64,000 nucleotides of DNA from an uncultured Lachnospiraceae bacterium. GTDB lineage: Bacteria; Bacillota; Clostridia; Lachnospirales; Lachnospiraceae. The notes below the pieces were generated by a model, which made no database searches, had not been told where the DNA came from, and saw nothing but the letters and a program-made list of their open reading frames with translations. The DNA lies in the NCBI GenBank assembly GCA_910578885.1, contig CAJTSH010000002.1, positions 1 through 64,000 on the forward strand, read 5' to 3'. The translations under genes and the position numbers were made by a program. Positions 35,445-44,215 of the stretch are shown one piece after another. Positions within the stretch are counted from its first letter, which is position 1. Every line of letters starts with the position of its first letter.

Positions 35445-36191
35445 ATGAGAAAATTAGAGGGAAAGAATGTAGTAATCACAGGCTGTAATCGGGGAATTGG
35501 AAAAGCCATACTTGAAAAATGCGTTGCGAATGGCGCAAATGTTTGGGCATGTATGCGTACAATGGGAGATGACATAAAGTCAGAGTTTGAGGAGCTTGAG
35601 AAGAAGCATGGAGTTTGGATTAAGTGCGTGAAGATTGATTTCCGGGAGGAAGAAAGCATCAAGAAAGCAGTGAAAACCATTATGTCTGAAAAGAAGAAGG
35701 TGGATGTGCTGATTAACAATGCAGGTATGCCGTATAGCGGTTTGCTGGCAATGACGCCGATGGCTGACTTGAGAGAGGTAATGGAGGTGAATTTCATTGC
35801 GCCCCTGCAGATGATTCAGGGATTGTCCCGTTTAATGGTGAAGCAGAAAGAGGGGAATATCATCAATATAGCGTCTATCGGAGGAATAGAGACAAGGGAG
35901 GGCTTTCTTGCCTATGGTTCCAGCAAGGCGGCATTAATCTGGGCGACGAAATCGATTTCCAAAGAGCTGGGCCATCATAATATCCGAGTGAACGGAGTGG
36001 CTCCCGGACTGATTGAGACAAGGATGGGAATTGATATACATACAGATAAACAGATTGAAGAGACGGTTGATTTGTCTACCATGAAGCGGCTGGGTATGCC
36101 GGAGGAAATAGCCGATGCGGTCGTTTTTCTGGCTTCTAAGGAATCATCATTTATTACAGGTCAGGTGATTCCTGTAGATGGAGGGAGATAA
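35445..36191 (+). CDS. Short-chain dehydrogenase/reductase (FabG-like)
   Basis: 248 residues from ATG 35445 (AAGGGGTG site just upstream). Cofactor motif TGCNRGIGKAI, NNAG, and the catalytic Ser-Tyr-Lys set (NIASIGG, AYGSSKAAL), ending ITGQVIPVDGG: a classical SDR using NAD(P)H. One base separates it from the transketolase stop. In this context it would reduce a keto group formed by transketolase or LuxC chemistry. Confidence 0.92.
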   Translation: MRKLEGKNVVITGCNRGIGKAILEKCVANGANVWACMRTMGDDIKSEFEELEKKHGVWIKCVKIDFREEESIKKAVKTIMSEKKKVDVLINNAGMPYSGLLAMTPMADLREVMEVNFIAPLQMIQGLSRLMVKQKEGNIINIASIGGIETREGFLAYGSSKAALIWATKSISKELGHHNIRVNGVAPGLIETRMGIDIHTDKQIEETVDLSTMKRLGMPEEIADAVVFLASKESSFITGQVIPVDGGR

Positions 36192-36194
36192 CAA

Positions 36195-37274
36195 GTGTCG
36201 ATAGAACAGTTACATAAAATGAACCCGTACTGTTTGGCGCAGCAGGAAAAGGAATCCATATTATCTGAGATTGTAATTGAAATTTGCAAAAAGCATTATC
36301 ATCAGTGTCAGGACTATAAAAAAATCGTCGATTTTTATGGTGTGGATTTGACCGACGCAAATAGTTACTATGAGCTGCCGTTTTTGCCGGTGCGGATTTT
36401 CAAGAAATATAATTTAAAAAGCATTCCAAAAGATAAGATTTTTAAGACTATGACATCATCAGGGACAACGGGACAACAAGTCTCCAGAATATATCTGGAT
36501 AAAGAGAACGCTTTGCTGCAGCAGAAAGTCCTGCTTAGGATTCTTTCGGACATCACAGGGAAACAGAGGCTTCCAATGCTGATTGTGGATTCTCCTGACG
36601 TCGTCAGCGACCGGAAGCTATTTTCTGCCAGAGGTGCGGCATTGATGAGTATCAGTATGATGGGAAGGAACCCGGTGTATGTGCTGAATAGCGATATGAG
36701 TTTAAACGTAGAAAAACTTCAGGAGTTTCTTGAGAAATATGGGGAACAGCCTAACATTATGTTCGGCATGACATTTATGGTCTGGCAGCATTTTTATCAA
36801 GAATTAAAGAAAAAGAATCTCTGTCTGGATATGAAAAATACATTTTTGCTGCAGAGCGGGGGCTGGAAAAAGCTGCAGCAGGAGTCGGTTTCCAGAGAAC
36901 GGTTCAAGGAAGAGATTACAAAAGTAAGCGGGATATCTAAATTTTCGGATCATTATAGTATGGCGGAACAAAATGGCAGTGTTTATGCGGAATGTGAATG
37001 CGGACATTATCATGCAAGTATTTATTCGGATATTATAGTTCGGAATTTTAAAGATTTTTCAGTCTGCGATATTGGAGAAGAAGGAATTATTCAGGTTGTG
37101 TCATGCCTGCCGAATTCTTACCCCGGGAATTCTCTGCTGACAGAAGATATTGGCGTGATAGAGGGAATAGATGATTGCCCCTGCGGACGAAAAGGAAAGT
37201 ATATAAAGGTAATCGGAAGACTTAAAAATGCAGAATTAAGAGGATGTAGTGATACTTATGCAGCAAAATATTGA
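36195..37274 (+). CDS. LuxE-like acyl-protein synthetase (AMP-forming), copy 1
   Basis: 359 residues; GTG start with GGAGGGAG upstream. The AMP-binding P-loop is MTSSGTTGQQVS (about residue 87), and FLPVRIFK, FSARGAALM and AECECGHYHASIY also mark the LuxE family. A conserved cysteine near the end (ELRGCSDTY) is a candidate acyl-carrying residue; a CxCGRKGK segment precedes it. LuxE activates a carboxylic acid as acyl-AMP and holds it as a thioester for reduction by LuxC, the next gene, which it overlaps. The acid here is unlikely to be a bioluminescence substrate; a sugar-pathway acid is inferred. Confidence 0.85.
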   Translation: MSIEQLHKMNPYCLAQQEKESILSEIVIEICKKHYHQCQDYKKIVDFYGVDLTDANSYYELPFLPVRIFKKYNLKSIPKDKIFKTMTSSGTTGQQVSRIYLDKENALLQQKVLLRILSDITGKQRLPMLIVDSPDVVSDRKLFSARGAALMSISMMGRNPVYVLNSDMSLNVEKLQEFLEKYGEQPNIMFGMTFMVWQHFYQELKKKNLCLDMKNTFLLQSGGWKKLQQESVSRERFKEEITKVSGISKFSDHYSMAEQNGSVYAECECGHYHASIYSDIIVRNFKDFSVCDIGEEGIIQVVSCLPNSYPGNSLLTEDIGVIEGIDDCPCGRKGKYIKVIGRLKNAELRGCSDTYAAKY

Positions 37275-38448
37275 GTATATGATCGGGAGCATGGAAGAGA
37301 CAGTTCATGCGAAGCCATTGCCCGTTTTTGACAGGAATGTAATTGAACTTCTGGATGATGTTTCAAAAGAAATACTGAAAATAAGGAATGTCAGGGAATT
37401 TGAGGATTTGGTTTCTATCGCATTTTGGATTCGAAAAGCTTCCCTGATAAAGATGAAACAACAGTATGAAACAAAAGACCGTCTGGGATACGGGCTTATG
37501 TTTCATATTACGCCGTCTAACATACCAGTGCAGTTTTTGTATTCGCTGGTTGTTTCTTTATTGGCAGGTAATGCGAATATTATCCGAATGTCACAGAAAG
37601 AATTTGAGCAGGGAAGAATCATTTGTGAGGCGCTCAGAAAGTCGTTGGAGAAATATCCGTCCATGCTGCCGTATGTCTGCCTGCTGCGGTACGGACACGA
37701 CAAAGAAATCACAGATGAGTTATCTTTAAAGTGTGACGGGCGCATTGTCTGGGGAGGAGATGCAACAATTTCTAAAATAAGAGAATCACCTTTGTCTGCG
37801 CGGGCTTTTGAGCTTACGTTTGCGGACCGGTTTTCCCTGTGCATCATCAATGGCCAGAAATATTTAGAAGCGCCTTCCGATACAAAGGAAATACTGGCGC
37901 ATGGATTCTATACCGATACTTTTTTTTCGGATCAGAACGCCTGCAATTCTCCAAGAATGGTTGTGTGGATTGGGGAAAAAGAGAGCTGCAGGAATGCAGC
38001 GGAAATCTTCTGGAACTTAGAGAAAGAAGTTGTAGAGCAAAAATATGCGCTGGAACAGATTTCAGGCGTGAATAAATTATTGCAGGAATGCACCATCGCA
38101 ATTGAAATGGATGCAAAGCGTGACAGAAAAAACAGTTACGGTAATTATGTGAATGTAGTGAACGTCGGGGAAGTCTCGCCCAATATTTCTGATTGCAAGG
38201 GCAACGGAGGATTGTTTTTTCAGGCATTTGTAGAAAATGTAAGAGATATCATAAAATGTGTCCAAAAGGATTGGCAGACATTGAGTTATTATGGCGTTTG
38301 TACGACTGAGATTTTATGCGCCATAAGGGAGACGGGCGTGAAGGGAATTGACAGGATTGTTCCGATTGGTCAATCTATGCCGCCGTCCTTACAATGGGAA
38401 GGGATTGATTTTATTTATAGCCTGTCAAGGCATATTCATGTTTTGTAA
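37258..38448 (+). CDS. LuxC-like acyl reductase, copy 1
   Basis: 396 residues from ATG 37258 (the second copy at 39809 has its ATG in the same relative place, after GATAC[TC]T). Aldehyde-dehydrogenase-like motifs: FHITPSNIPVQF, SLLAGNANIIRMS, IVWGGDATI, and the catalytic Cys in SDQNACNSPRMVVW. LuxC reduces an enzyme- or ACP-bound acyl group to the aldehyde with NADPH. It overlaps LuxE copy 1 by 17 bases. In a glycan cluster with transketolase, the aldehyde could be a ketol acceptor. Confidence 0.85.
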   Translation: MQQNIEYMIGSMEETVHAKPLPVFDRNVIELLDDVSKEILKIRNVREFEDLVSIAFWIRKASLIKMKQQYETKDRLGYGLMFHITPSNIPVQFLYSLVVSLLAGNANIIRMSQKEFEQGRIICEALRKSLEKYPSMLPYVCLLRYGHDKEITDELSLKCDGRIVWGGDATISKIRESPLSARAFELTFADRFSLCIINGQKYLEAPSDTKEILAHGFYTDTFFSDQNACNSPRMVVWIGEKESCRNAAEIFWNLEKEVVEQKYALEQISGVNKLLQECTIAIEMDAKRDRKNSYGNYVNVVNVGEVSPNISDCKGNGGLFFQAFVENVRDIIKCVQKDWQTLSYYGVCTTEILCAIRETGVKGIDRIVPIGQSMPPSLQWEGIDFIYSLSRHIHVL

Positions 38449-38495
38449 AATAATATTATTTTAATGATTCAATGAGAGTGAGAAAGGAGCTTTGT

Positions 38496-38738
38496 ATGAA
38501 CAACAAGGAAAAATACAGGAAGGTATTTCAGGAGACTTTTGAGATTAGCGGGGAACAGATTGATAATGCCGAGTATACGGTGACCGCTGGATGGGATTCT
38601 GTCGGACATATGACTTTGGTGGCGGCATTGGAGGATGAATTTGATATTATGATGGATACGGACGACATCATTGACTTTAGTTCTTTTGAAGTCGGAAAAC
38701 AGATATTGAAAAAATATGATGTGATCATAGACGAGTAA
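38496..38738 (+). CDS. Acyl carrier protein
   Basis: 80 residues from ATG 38496 (AAAGGAG site). Phosphopantetheine-site pattern AGWDSVGHMTLVAALEDEF, with the attachment Ser in DSVGHM. It lies between two LuxE/LuxC pairs, so it probably shuttles the acyl intermediate between ligase and reductase rather than serving fatty-acid synthesis. Confidence 0.88.
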   Translation: MNNKEKYRKVFQETFEISGEQIDNAEYTVTAGWDSVGHMTLVAALEDEFDIMMDTDDIIDFSSFEVGKQILKKYDVIIDE

Positions 38739-38751
38739 AATGAGGGTTTCT

Positions 38752-39822
38752 ATGAATGATATTTTGAAAATTCTGCCGTATTCCCTTACAAAGCAGGAAA
38801 AGGACAGGCTGCTGACCAGACGTTTGAGGGAGCTTACAGGATATCACAGAGAGCATTGCAGAACTTACCAAAAGATTTTGGATATGCTTGACGTCAAAGA
38901 GGAGCAGATTTCAAGTTACGAAGAGCTTCCTTTTTTACCGGTACGGTTATTTAAAGATATGGAGCTTCGGAGTATTGAAAAGGAAGAGGTTTTTAAAACG
39001 ATGACTTCTTCCGGCACGACGGGGCAGACGGTCTCAAAGATTTTTCTTGACCGCCAGACCTCTATGAACCAACAGAAAACGTTAGTGAAAATTGTTTCTG
39101 ATTTTACCGGAAAGAGCCGTCTTCCAATGCTGATTATTGACTGCCCGTCCGTAGTGAAAAACCGGGCGATGTTTTCAGCAAGAGGAGCGGGCATCTTAGG
39201 ATTTTCCATTCTGGCGTCAGACCGCCAATATGCCTTGGATGATGATATGAGGCTGGATCTGGAGGGCGTGCGTGCTTTTCTGAAAAAGCATCCGGGCGAG
39301 CGGATTTTACTATTTGGTTTTACATTTATGATTTGGCAGTATTTTTATAAGGAACTGCAGAAGAACCCAGGCTGCATTGATTTAAGCAATGCGGTAATGA
39401 TTCACGGCGGCGGATGGAAGAAGCTCCAAAGTGAGGCTGTCGAGCCGCAGGAATTTAAAAGGCGGCTGCAGGAGGTCTGCGGGTTATCAGATATCCATGA
39501 TTATTATGGCATGGTGGAACAGACGGGCTGTATTTATATGCAGTGTGAGTGCGGGCATTTACATGCAAGTATTTTTTCAGATGTAATCATGAGGCGCATG
39601 AAGGATTTTTCTATCTGCGATATTGGCGAAAAGGGTGTGATACAAGTTGTATCCCTTTTGCCGGAATCCTATCCGGGGCATTCGATTCTGACAGAGGATG
39701 AGGGCGTCGTGCTGGGAGTGGACGATTGTCCATGCGGCAGAAAAGGGAAGTATTTCAAAGTGCTCGGAAGAATAAAGAATGCAGAAATCAGGGGGTGCAG
39801 TGATACCTATGAAAAACAGTGA
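38752..39822 (+). CDS. LuxE-like acyl-protein synthetase (AMP-forming), copy 2
   Basis: 356 residues from ATG 38752 (GAGGG five bases upstream; an ATG at 38740 is possible). Collinear with copy 1: PYSLTKQEKDRLL, FLPVRLFKDMEL, MTSSGTTGQTVS, CECGHLHASIF and the terminal EIRGCSDTY. Divergence from copy 1 suggests an old duplication and possibly a different acyl substrate. It overlaps LuxC copy 2 by 14 bases and follows the ACP directly. Confidence 0.85.
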   Translation: MNDILKILPYSLTKQEKDRLLTRRLRELTGYHREHCRTYQKILDMLDVKEEQISSYEELPFLPVRLFKDMELRSIEKEEVFKTMTSSGTTGQTVSKIFLDRQTSMNQQKTLVKIVSDFTGKSRLPMLIIDCPSVVKNRAMFSARGAGILGFSILASDRQYALDDDMRLDLEGVRAFLKKHPGERILLFGFTFMIWQYFYKELQKNPGCIDLSNAVMIHGGGWKKLQSEAVEPQEFKRRLQEVCGLSDIHDYYGMVEQTGCIYMQCECGHLHASIFSDVIMRRMKDFSICDIGEKGVIQVVSLLPESYPGHSILTEDEGVVLGVDDCPCGRKGKYFKVLGRIKNAEIRGCSDTYEKQ

Positions 39823-41014
39823 GATCACATATTTATTTGGAAAAGAAGAAGCTTCTACCATACCCCCCTCCCGTATAACATATGAGGACCAATGCATAGA
39901 ATTTCTGGATTGCTTGTCGAAGGCAATCCGCAGTGATGTAGAAGCAAAACGTTATCCCGAGCTTTTAACGTTTGCTTTCTGGATTCGGCGGGCAGGTATT
40001 TCAAAGCTGGGGGAAGCGTATGCCAAAAGACAAGGAGGCATAAAACGCATTGGTAAAGGACTTGTATTTCATATTGCGCCTTCAAATGTACCGGTTAACT
40101 TTGCCTATACGCTGGTATTTGGGATGCTTGCGGGAAATGCAAATGTCGTCAAAATCTCATCAAAGCGTTTCCGTCAGGTAGATATTTTGTGCAGGCTTAT
40201 GAGTCATTTGACGGAACAGGAAGAGTTTCAATGGGTAGAGCGGCAGAATGCCGTTGTGATGTATGACCGGAGCGGGGACGCCACAGATTACTTTTCGGGA
40301 ATCTGCGATGCGCGGGTGATCTGGGGCGGAGATGCAACGATTGCGCAGGTGAGGAAATCGCCTTTACAGCCTAGAAGCACGGAGGTGACATTTGCAGACC
40401 GCTATTCTTTTGCAATTTTGTCCGCAGAAGCCGTGAACCGGGCGTCGGAAGAGGAAATAAAGCAGCTTGCCAGACGGTTTTATAATGATACGTACCTGAT
40501 GGATCAGAATGCTTGTTCGAGCCCGCACCTTGTCTGCTGGATGGGAAAAGAAGACGGCTGTGAGACGGCGGGCAGACGCTTTTGGCAGGAGGTGTTTGCG
40601 GTTTGCGCCGAAAGCTATGAGCTGGCGGATGTAAAGGTGAGTGAAAAATATGCCTTATTGTGTAAAATAGCAGATGAGTTTGAGGATATAAAGGTTACAA
40701 GGTATAAAAATGCGTTGTATGTTGTCCGTTTGGAATTGCTGCCGAATGAGATCACAGAGTTAAGAGGAAAATTTGGTCTGTTTTTTGAATGTCGGTTAGA
40801 CAGTCTGGAGGAAATCATTGAGAGGGCGGGAAAGAAAGTTCAGACCTGCGCTGTCTATGGGATAGAGACCTCTGAGATTGCGGATTGCGTGTGCAGCATG
40901 CACGCAAAGGGAATTGACCGTATCGTGCCCATAGGAGGGACGCTGGATATCGGCGTATTTTGGGACGGCTATGATGTAATCAGCGAATTATCCAGATGTA
41001 TTATATTTGAATAA
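39809..41014 (+). CDS. LuxC-like acyl reductase, copy 2
   Basis: 401 residues from ATG 39809. FHIAPSNVPVNFAYTLVFG, GMLAGNANVVKIS, VIWGGDATIAQVRKSP and the catalytic Cys in MDQNACSSPHLVCW mark the LuxC family. Collinear with copy 1, so the LuxE-LuxC pair was duplicated as a unit around the ACP gene. Ends a run of tightly packed genes from 33649. Confidence 0.86.
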   Translation: MKNSEITYLFGKEEASTIPPSRITYEDQCIEFLDCLSKAIRSDVEAKRYPELLTFAFWIRRAGISKLGEAYAKRQGGIKRIGKGLVFHIAPSNVPVNFAYTLVFGMLAGNANVVKISSKRFRQVDILCRLMSHLTEQEEFQWVERQNAVVMYDRSGDATDYFSGICDARVIWGGDATIAQVRKSPLQPRSTEVTFADRYSFAILSAEAVNRASEEEIKQLARRFYNDTYLMDQNACSSPHLVCWMGKEDGCETAGRRFWQEVFAVCAESYELADVKVSEKYALLCKIADEFEDIKVTRYKNALYVVRLELLPNEITELRGKFGLFFECRLDSLEEIIERAGKKVQTCAVYGIETSEIADCVCSMHAKGIDRIVPIGGTLDIGVFWDGYDVISELSRCIIFE

Positions 41015-41031
41015 GAGTAGGAAGAATACAA

Positions 41032-41985
41032 ATGCAGAGATTAAATATTGTCATGTACCATTATGTACGTGATTTGAAGAACAGCAGATATCCGGAAATT
41101 AAGGGACTTGATTATGAACTGTTCAAGCAGCAGATTCGATTCTTTTCGGAAAAATTCCATGTAGTCAGAATGGAAGACGTCATTGCATGGTATAAAGAAA
41201 AAGCTCCTCTTCCGGAGAATGCCATGCTTTTGACATTTGACGACGGATATATTGATAATTATACCTTTGTATTTCCGGTGTTAAAGGAATACGGAATGCA
41301 GGGCTCCTTTTTTGTACCGGGGAAAGTGTTTACGGAGCATTGCATGCTGGATGTGAATAAGATTCATTATCTTCTGGCAAGCGCATCAATTGAGATTCTC
41401 TGTAAGGAATTATTTGCCCAACTGGATGCTTATCGAGGGAACGGATGGGAGTATCCGTCGAATGAGGAGCTTTTTGAGGAATATGCAAAAGCGAATCGCT
41501 TTGATAATAAAGAAACGATATTTTTCAAGCGTATTCTTCAGGTGGCATTGCCTGAGGAACTTCGAAATATAATCTGTGATAATTTGTTTCAAAAATATGT
41601 GGGCGTTCCGGAGGAGATTCTGGCGCGTGAAATCTATATTAGTTATGATCAAATGAAATTAATGAAGCGCGAGGGAATGTATTTTGGCGTTCATGGATAT
41701 GATCATTACTGGATGAACCGGCTGGAACCGTCTGCCCTAAAGAAGGATATTGAGAAGGGACTTGCCTGTATGGAAGGATTACTGGATGAAAAGGAATGGG
41801 TCATCAATTATCCATATGGCTCGTACAGTGAAGAAGTGGTGGAAAGTCTTAGAGACAGCGGCTGCGTCTTGGGATTGTCTGCGGATGTACGTGTTGCAGA
41901 TTTAGAGAAGGATAATCGTTTTATCCTGCCGAGACTGGACACGAATGATTTCCCGCCTAAGAGTGAGAATTACTTGAAGTTTTAG
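41032..41985 (+). CDS. Polysaccharide deacetylase (NodB-like, CE4), cytoplasmic
   Basis: 317 residues, AGGAAG site. NodB-homology motifs: MLLTFDDGYIDNY (catalytic Asp-Asp), GSFFVPGKVF and the metal-binding HGYDH. A helical insertion at about 105-205 separates the motifs. No signal peptide or membrane segment, so it should act in the cytoplasm on a nucleotide- or lipid-linked sugar or on the assembled glycan. It would remove an N-acetyl group to free an amine, which the neighbouring acyltransferases could then re-acylate. Confidence 0.85.
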   Translation: MQRLNIVMYHYVRDLKNSRYPEIKGLDYELFKQQIRFFSEKFHVVRMEDVIAWYKEKAPLPENAMLLTFDDGYIDNYTFVFPVLKEYGMQGSFFVPGKVFTEHCMLDVNKIHYLLASASIEILCKELFAQLDAYRGNGWEYPSNEELFEEYAKANRFDNKETIFFKRILQVALPEELRNIICDNLFQKYVGVPEEILAREIYISYDQMKLMKREGMYFGVHGYDHYWMNRLEPSALKKDIEKGLACMEGLLDEKEWVINYPYGSYSEEVVESLRDSGCVLGLSADVRVADLEKDNRFILPRLDTNDFPPKSENYLKF

Positions 41986-42015
41986 AGGAAAGTTGCGATA
42001 GCGTAGGAGGAAAAG

Positions 42016-43053
42016 ATGAAGACATTTTTTATTGGCGATATAGAAATTGGAGGCAGCCTTCCGCTTGTAATTCCGGAAATCGGAATCAATCATAACGGCA
42101 GTCTGGAAGTGGCAAAGGAAATGGTGCTCTCGGCACATCGCGCGGGAGCCAGGCTCATCAAGCATCAGACGCATGTGGTAGAGGACGAGATGAGCGCTGC
42201 TGCGAAGGCGGTGATTCCAGGCAATGCGGATATTTCCATTTATGATGTGATGGCGCAGAGTGCGCTGTCAGAGGAGGAGGAGCATGAATTAAAGCGGTAT
42301 ACCGAGGAGCTTGGCATGGTATTTTTAAGCACGCCGTTTTCAAGGGCGGCGGCGGACCGGTTGGAAAAGTTTGGCGTCAAGGCTTATAAGATTGGTTCCG
42401 GTGAGCTGAATAACTATCCGCTGATTGACCATATTGCACAATTTGGTAAGCCGATGATCGTATCTACCGGTATGAACGATATTCCGTCAATCGCTAAGGC
42501 GGTGGATATTCTGGAGAGACGCGGCGTGCCCTATGCCCTGATGCATACAACGAACCTGTATCCGACTGCTCCGGCACAGATCCGCCTTGGAGCGATGCAG
42601 GAGCTGATGCAGGAGTTTACGGATGTTCCGGTCGGGCTATCCGATCATTCTTTAAACAATTATGCATGTATCAGCGCAATGGCGCTTGGCGCTAAAGCGG
42701 TAGAACGTCATTATACCGATAAAATGGAGCGGACAGGCCCTGACATTGTGTGTTCGATGGATGAAGCGGCACTGGGAGATTTGCTGCAGGCTGCGGGGGA
42801 AGTGCCGCAGATGCTTGGCGGGACGAAGCAGGCACTGCCGGAAGAGCAGGTTACGATTGATTTTGCCTTTGCAACCGTTGTTACGATCCGTCCGATTGCC
42901 AAAGGAGAAACGTTTACCAAAGAAAATATATGGGTAAAACGCCCCGGAACCGGTCCGATCCGGGCGGAGCGCTTTGAAGAGATTCTGGGTAAGAAGGCGG
43001 CTTTGGATATTCCGAACGATATCCATATAGACTGGAGCATGATTGGAGAGTAG
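42016..43053 (+). CDS. neuB: Nonulosonic (sialic-type) acid synthase NeuB
   Basis: 345 residues, TAGGAGG site. The NeuB TIM barrel (about 15-270) shows VIPEIGINHNGSLEVAKEM, IKHQTHVVEDEMS, LSTPFSRAAADRLE, KIGSGELNNYPL and GLSDHS. A C-terminal SAF (antifreeze-like) domain covers about 280-345. The enzyme condenses PEP with ManNAc (or a 6-deoxy-di-N-acetyl analogue). By eye it resembles Campylobacter jejuni NeuB1 for N-acetylneuraminate more than legionaminate synthase, but that needs alignment. Followed by neuC and neuA in order. Confidence 0.9.
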   Translation: MKTFFIGDIEIGGSLPLVIPEIGINHNGSLEVAKEMVLSAHRAGARLIKHQTHVVEDEMSAAAKAVIPGNADISIYDVMAQSALSEEEEHELKRYTEELGMVFLSTPFSRAAADRLEKFGVKAYKIGSGELNNYPLIDHIAQFGKPMIVSTGMNDIPSIAKAVDILERRGVPYALMHTTNLYPTAPAQIRLGAMQELMQEFTDVPVGLSDHSLNNYACISAMALGAKAVERHYTDKMERTGPDIVCSMDEAALGDLLQAAGEVPQMLGGTKQALPEEQVTIDFAFATVVTIRPIAKGETFTKENIWVKRPGTGPIRAERFEEILGKKAALDIPNDIHIDWSMIGE

Positions 43054-43054
43054 T

Positions 43055-44188
43055 ATGAAAAAAATATTATTTATCACAGGCACAAGAGCGGATTACGGAA
43101 AGATAAAATCTTTGATGCAGGCGCTGGAGCAATCCGAAAATTTTTCGCTCTATGTCTATATTTCGGGAATGCATTTGCTGGAAAAGTACGGTTCCACTTA
43201 CAATGAGGTTTTAAAGGACGGTTACAGTAATGTGCAGATTGCCTATGGACAGCATTTTTCGGACAGTATGAGCTATAATACGGGAAATGTAATCTGTGAT
43301 CTGACCGGTTATGTAAGCAGCGTCCGGCCAGATATGATTGTTGTACACGGCGACCGCATTGACGCACTTGCGGGTGCGGTTGTGGGGGCATTGAACAACA
43401 TCCGTGTTGCGCATATTGAGGGAGGCGAGGTTTCCGGTACGATTGATGAGTCTATCCGCCATGCGATTTCTAAATTTGCGCATTTTCATTTTGTATCTAA
43501 TGGGGAGGCGAAGTCTAGGCTGATTCAGCTTGGCGAGGCAGGGACGAATATTCATGTGATAGGTTCTCCAGATATTGATATTATGCTTTCACCGGATCTT
43601 CCAGACATTGAAAGTGCAAAGCAGCGGTATGGGATTCCATTCGAGAAATACGGCATATTGATGTATCATCCGGTTACAACACAGTTTTCGATGACGAGGC
43701 AGTATATTAAGGAGCTGGTGGATGCGGTTCTTGCGTCGGATAAGCAGTATATTGTAATTTATCCGAATAATGATTTGGGAACAGAGATTATTTTAAGCGA
43801 GTACCACAGATTCGAGGGAAATCCGAATTTCCGTATTTTTCCGTCGATTCGGTTTGAGCATTTTTTGACTTTTTTAAAAAATGCCGAGTTCATGATCGGT
43901 AATTCGAGTGCAGGTATTCGGGAGACTTGTATTTATGGGATTCCAAGTATTGATATTGGAGACAGGCAGTCCGGCAGATATGTCCCTGAAATACTGAAAA
44001 ATATTCAGCATGTGAATGCCTGCCGCAGCGAGATAGAAGGTGCAATCAGCAGGATTGAGGATTATCGTATTAAGAGCCAGAAGTTTGGAAACGGAGACAG
44101 TACGAAGCTGTTCATGGACATTTTGCAACAGGAAGAGATTTGGACGACGCCAATCCAGAAACAGTTCAACAGTCTCGGAGATATGTAG
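43055..44188 (+). CDS. neuC: Hydrolysing UDP-GlcNAc 2-epimerase NeuC
   Basis: 377 residues from ATG 43055. Signature segments: ILFITGTRADYGKIKSLM, VVHGDRIDALAGAVVGALNN, AHIEGGEVSGTIDES, MYHPVTTQ and MIGNSSAGIRE. It converts UDP-GlcNAc (or a UDP-diacetylbacillosamine analogue) to the free ManNAc-type sugar for NeuB. One base separates it from neuB's stop. The other steps special to legionaminic acid (dehydratase, aminotransferase) are not in the window, which favours plain sialic-type synthesis or a pathway split across loci. Confidence 0.9.
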   Translation: MKKILFITGTRADYGKIKSLMQALEQSENFSLYVYISGMHLLEKYGSTYNEVLKDGYSNVQIAYGQHFSDSMSYNTGNVICDLTGYVSSVRPDMIVVHGDRIDALAGAVVGALNNIRVAHIEGGEVSGTIDESIRHAISKFAHFHFVSNGEAKSRLIQLGEAGTNIHVIGSPDIDIMLSPDLPDIESAKQRYGIPFEKYGILMYHPVTTQFSMTRQYIKELVDAVLASDKQYIVIYPNNDLGTEIILSEYHRFEGNPNFRIFPSIRFEHFLTFLKNAEFMIGNSSAGIRETCIYGIPSIDIGDRQSGRYVPEILKNIQHVNACRSEIEGAISRIEDYRIKSQKFGNGDSTKLFMDILQQEEIWTTPIQKQFNSLGDM

Positions 44189-44215
44189 ACTTTTATAAAT
44201 ATCAGGAGTTTTATC

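Noticed and set aside
36195..41014. A bioluminescence (lux) operon
   Set aside because: LuxC and LuxE relatives are present but no LuxA/LuxB luciferase or LuxD thioesterase; the context is glycan biosynthesis.
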